A DNA stretch of 8,193 nucleotides from Bacteroidales bacterium (GTDB taxonomy: Bacteria > Bacteroidota > Bacteroidia > Bacteroidales > GCA-2711565). Positions 6,553 to 8,193 of the stretch are shown here, in pieces. The notes under the pieces were generated by a model. It searched no databases. It was given only the letters and a program-made list of their open reading frames with translations, and had not been told where the DNA came from. How positions within the stretch are numbered: position 1 is the stretch's first letter; every line of letters begins with the position of its first letter. The stretch is from NCBI GenBank assembly GCA_029938505.1, contig JAOZUV010000075.1, positions 1-8,193 on the forward strand, in the 5' to 3' direction. A program made the translations under genes and the position numbers.

Positions 6553-6575
6553 AACTTGATTTTTTCATACCTTTC
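6546..6575 (+). promoter_or_regulatory. Candidate promoter of the C26 lipoprotein gene
   Basis: TTTG at 6546-6549 and TACCTTTC at 6568-6575 are separated by 18 nt. This fits the Bacteroidota pattern TTG-N17-23-TAnnTTTG with one mismatch in the last base. It overlaps the trmN6 stop codon and ends 17 nt before the next ATG. A 7-bp inverted repeat (TGATTTT 6557-6563, AAAATCA 6580-6586) brackets the -7 box. It has no T-tract after it, so it is not a terminator. Confidence 0.45.
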
Positions 6576-6592
6576 CGAGAAAATCATAAGCC

Positions 6593-7390
6593 ATGAAAAC
6601 CACCTTTAAATCCATCTTCTTTTCATTACTGACGCTAATCATAATTTCCTGTTCGGGGCCAACAGAGAAACCATTAACTATTGCCCTTTCAAAAGGATAT
6701 CCTGTAGATTCTTATCAAAATTATTATCATTGGATTGCCAGTGGCGACTCAACTGCTCAGGTGATTGAAATGTACAATCGTGATTTAAAAAAAGCTCTTG
6801 CTAATCTTGAAAATTGTGATGCTTTAATTGTTACAGGTGGTGTAGATGTATATCCCGGTGAATATGGAAAAGAAATAGATACAGCTCGTTGTGGACAATT
6901 TGATTTTAAACGAGACACCTTAGAATTCGCACTCATCAAAAAAGCTTTGGACTTAGGAATCCCCATATTTGGGATTTGCCGTGGCGAACAAATTTTAAAT
7001 GTAGCCATGGGCGGGAGTTTAATCATAGACATTCCTACAGACCACGATACTATTGTTAAACATCGTATCAAAGAATGGAGAAAATGTTATCATGATGTAA
7101 TTGTTGAACCTGGAACAAAACTGGCTTGGGCTAGCGGTACTTTTACTGGAATTGTAAACTCCAATCACCACCAAGCCATTGATGAATTGGCGGATGTTTT
7201 TAAAGTTTCTGCCCGTGCTACTGATGGAATTATTGAAGCCATCGAATGGAAAAACCCTGAAGACAAATCATTCTTAATGGCCGTTCAGTGGCATCCCGAA
7301 CGCATGAATAAAGACAATCCGCTTTCGTGGAATTTACTTGAGTTATTGCTGTACGAAGCAAAAAGATATAAGGAAGAGGATTTGGATTAA
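6593..7390 (+). CDS. Lipoprotein with class I glutamine-amidotransferase-like (peptidase C26) domain
   Basis: The family includes gamma-glutamyl hydrolases and PuuD, which cleave gamma-glutamyl amide bonds, for example gamma-glutamyl-GABA. Residues 1-20 form a lipoprotein signal peptide: Met-Lys start, hydrophobic stretch FFSLLTLIII, lipobox IISC with the acylated cysteine at 20. The domain follows from about 27 to 258. It has DALIVTGGVDVYPGEYG (76-92, with the GGxDxxP motif), the nucleophile elbow FGICRGEQ (126-133, Cys129), a NSNHHQAI segment (189-196), and VQWHPER (231-237) with catalytic His234 and Glu236. The triad is therefore intact and an active hydrolase is likely. Length is normal for the family plus the signal peptide. 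PuuD itself is cytoplasmic, so this protein would act in the periplasm or at the outer membrane. The substrate is unknown; gamma-glutamyl peptides are a reasonable guess. It starts 40 nt after trmN6 and lies 75 nt before the serpin gene with no terminator between, so the last two genes may be cotranscribed. Confidence 0.9.
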   Translation: MKTTFKSIFFSLLTLIIISCSGPTEKPLTIALSKGYPVDSYQNYYHWIASGDSTAQVIEMYNRDLKKALANLENCDALIVTGGVDVYPGEYGKEIDTARCGQFDFKRDTLEFALIKKALDLGIPIFGICRGEQILNVAMGGSLIIDIPTDHDTIVKHRIKEWRKCYHDVIVEPGTKLAWASGTFTGIVNSNHHQAIDELADVFKVSARATDGIIEAIEWKNPEDKSFLMAVQWHPERMNKDNPLSWNLLELLLYEAKRYKEEDLD

Positions 7391-7465
7391 ATTTTTATAT
7401 CAACGCAACCTTTTATCAGTAAAATTCATCTTACTTATACTTTAAACTCCTAAAATTTAATCAAG

Positions 7466-8193
7466 ATGAAAAAAATTACCTTATTCCTGATAACAATAAT
7501 TAGTCTAAGTATTTTTTCCTGTAATAAAGAAAAAACTGATATCAACCCAATAGATGATATCAATTCAAAAATCACCAGTTTAAAATCCTTAGAAATTGTT
7601 GATGCGAATAATGAGTTTGCATTCAATATTTTTAAAAAGGTTTACGAAGGCGAAACAGAAGAAAATTTCATGATCTCGCCACTAAGTCTTTCATTGGCAT
7701 TAGGTATGACTTACAACGGAGCTGATGGAGATACAAAAACAGCTTTCGAAAGTGTCTTAAACTATGACATGACAACTCTAGAAATCAATGAGTTCAACAA
7801 AAACCTCATTACAAAATTATCAAGCAATGTTGATGGCTCAATAATGAATATTGCCAATTCAATCTGGATAAATGAAAATTTCCCTGTTAAAGAAAATTTC
7901 ATCCAAACCAACCAAACTTATTTTGATGCTGAGATTCAGAATCTAGATTTCTTTGACTCAAACTCAGTAAATATTATAAACAATTGGGTGTCAAACAAAA
8001 CAAATCAAAAAATCCCTACCATCATTAATGAAATCAGTCCAGATGCTGCAATGTTTTTGATTAATGCTTTGTATTTCAATGCAAACTGGAAATATGAGTT
8101 TGATCCCCAAGATACACAAAACGCTATTTTTAGTACTGAATCAGAAGAAAAAAATGTGGAAATGATGACACATACTTCAACTCTTGCTTTCAC
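7466..8193 (+). CDS. Serpin family lipoprotein, N-terminal part (cut by window edge)
   Basis: Serpins are suicide inhibitors of serine or cysteine proteases that trap the enzyme by inserting a cleaved reactive-centre loop into a beta sheet. The window contains 242 complete codons. Residues 1-19 are a lipoprotein signal peptide (MKKITLFLIT start, lipobox IFSC, cysteine 19), followed by a polar linker NKEKTDINP. The serpin fold begins near 45. Visible signatures are FMISPLSLSLALGMTYNGA (68-86), the INNWVSNKTNQKIPTII helix and turn (171-187), and FLINALYFNANWKYEFDP (197-214), all canonical serpin segments. The reactive-centre loop, which decides inhibitory activity and target protease, lies beyond 8193, as does the stop. 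Full length would be expected near 400 aa. Bacteroidota serpins of this kind include miropin of Tannerella forsythia, a broad inhibitor. It follows the C26 lipoprotein gene by 75 nt on the same strand. The start is chosen because it gives a complete signal peptide. Confidence 0.93.
   Translation, partial: MKKITLFLITIISLSIFSCNKEKTDINPIDDINSKITSLKSLEIVDANNEFAFNIFKKVYEGETEENFMISPLSLSLALGMTYNGADGDTKTAFESVLNYDMTTLEINEFNKNLITKLSSNVDGSIMNIANSIWINENFPVKENFIQTNQTYFDAEIQNLDFFDSNSVNIINNWVSNKTNQKIPTIINEISPDAAMFLINALYFNANWKYEFDPQDTQNAIFSTESEEKNVEMMTHTSTLAF

Noticed and set aside
6557..6586. Possible terminator after trmN6 (TGATTTT / AAAATCA)
   Set aside because: The stem is AT-rich with a 15-nt loop and no following T-run. 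It more likely only coincides with the next promoter.
6757..7071. Minus-strand open frame of 104 codons within the C26 gene
   Set aside because: It is antisense to the conserved GGVD and GICRGEQ motifs and has no recognisable features.
7391..7465. Promoter search before the serpin gene
   Set aside because: The best -7-like match (TACTTTAA at 7438-7445) has two mismatches and no upstream TTG at a proper distance, so no promoter is claimed.
8005..8193. Minus-strand open frame at the right edge
   Set aside because: It is antisense to canonical serpin motifs (FLINALYFNANW). The serpin on the plus strand is the real gene.

Overview
The window looks like a core-genome segment of an AT-rich member of the Bacteroidota. 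Several features support this. No start codon is preceded by a clear Shine-Dalgarno sequence, and the upstream bases are A/T-rich. Several gene starts are preceded by the Bacteroidota -7 promoter element TAnnTTTG or a near match. A dnaE gene is followed by trxA, ribosomal protein bS16 carries a long Glu/Lys/Ala tail, and there are Bacteroidota-type lipoproteins including a serpin. A marine or anaerobic Bacteroidales/Marinilabiliales-like organism is plausible, but the genus cannot be told from the sequence.

Layout: on the minus strand, from right to left, are dnaE (replicative DNA polymerase III alpha subunit, 3664 to 203) and the first 23 codons of trxA (thioredoxin, starting at 70 and running off the left edge). 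A divergent intergenic region (3665-3821) with two perfect inverted repeats separates dnaE from the plus-strand genes. The plus strand carries an unrecognised 125-aa helical protein (3822-4199), rpsP (bS16, 4293-5087), a strong intrinsic terminator (5109-5141), rimM (5186-5713), a TrmN6/YfiC-type tRNA adenine methyltransferase (5851-6552), a lipoprotein with a class I glutamine-amidotransferase-like peptidase C26 domain (6593-7390), and the N-terminal two thirds or so of a lipoprotein serpin (7466 to the right edge).

How the genes work together: rpsP, rimM and trmN6 form an information-processing block (small-subunit protein, 16S maturation factor, tRNA modification). It resembles the classical rpsP-rimM-trmD-rplS cluster, but a terminator splits rpsP from rimM, and trmD and rplS are not downstream. 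The last two genes are both predicted envelope lipoproteins concerned with peptide hydrolysis or protease inhibition, a different theme from the housekeeping genes to their left.

No intergenic stretch exceeds 300 bases. The longest are 71-202, 3665-3821 and 5714-5850. No tRNA, rRNA, CRISPR array, insertion sequence or phage gene was seen. I found no convincing new multi-gene system. The points most worth a second look are the bS16 tail with its 66-bp tandem repeat, the complete PHP metal site of DnaE, the orphan 125-aa gene, the two envelope lipoproteins, and a recurring promoter-like spacing.
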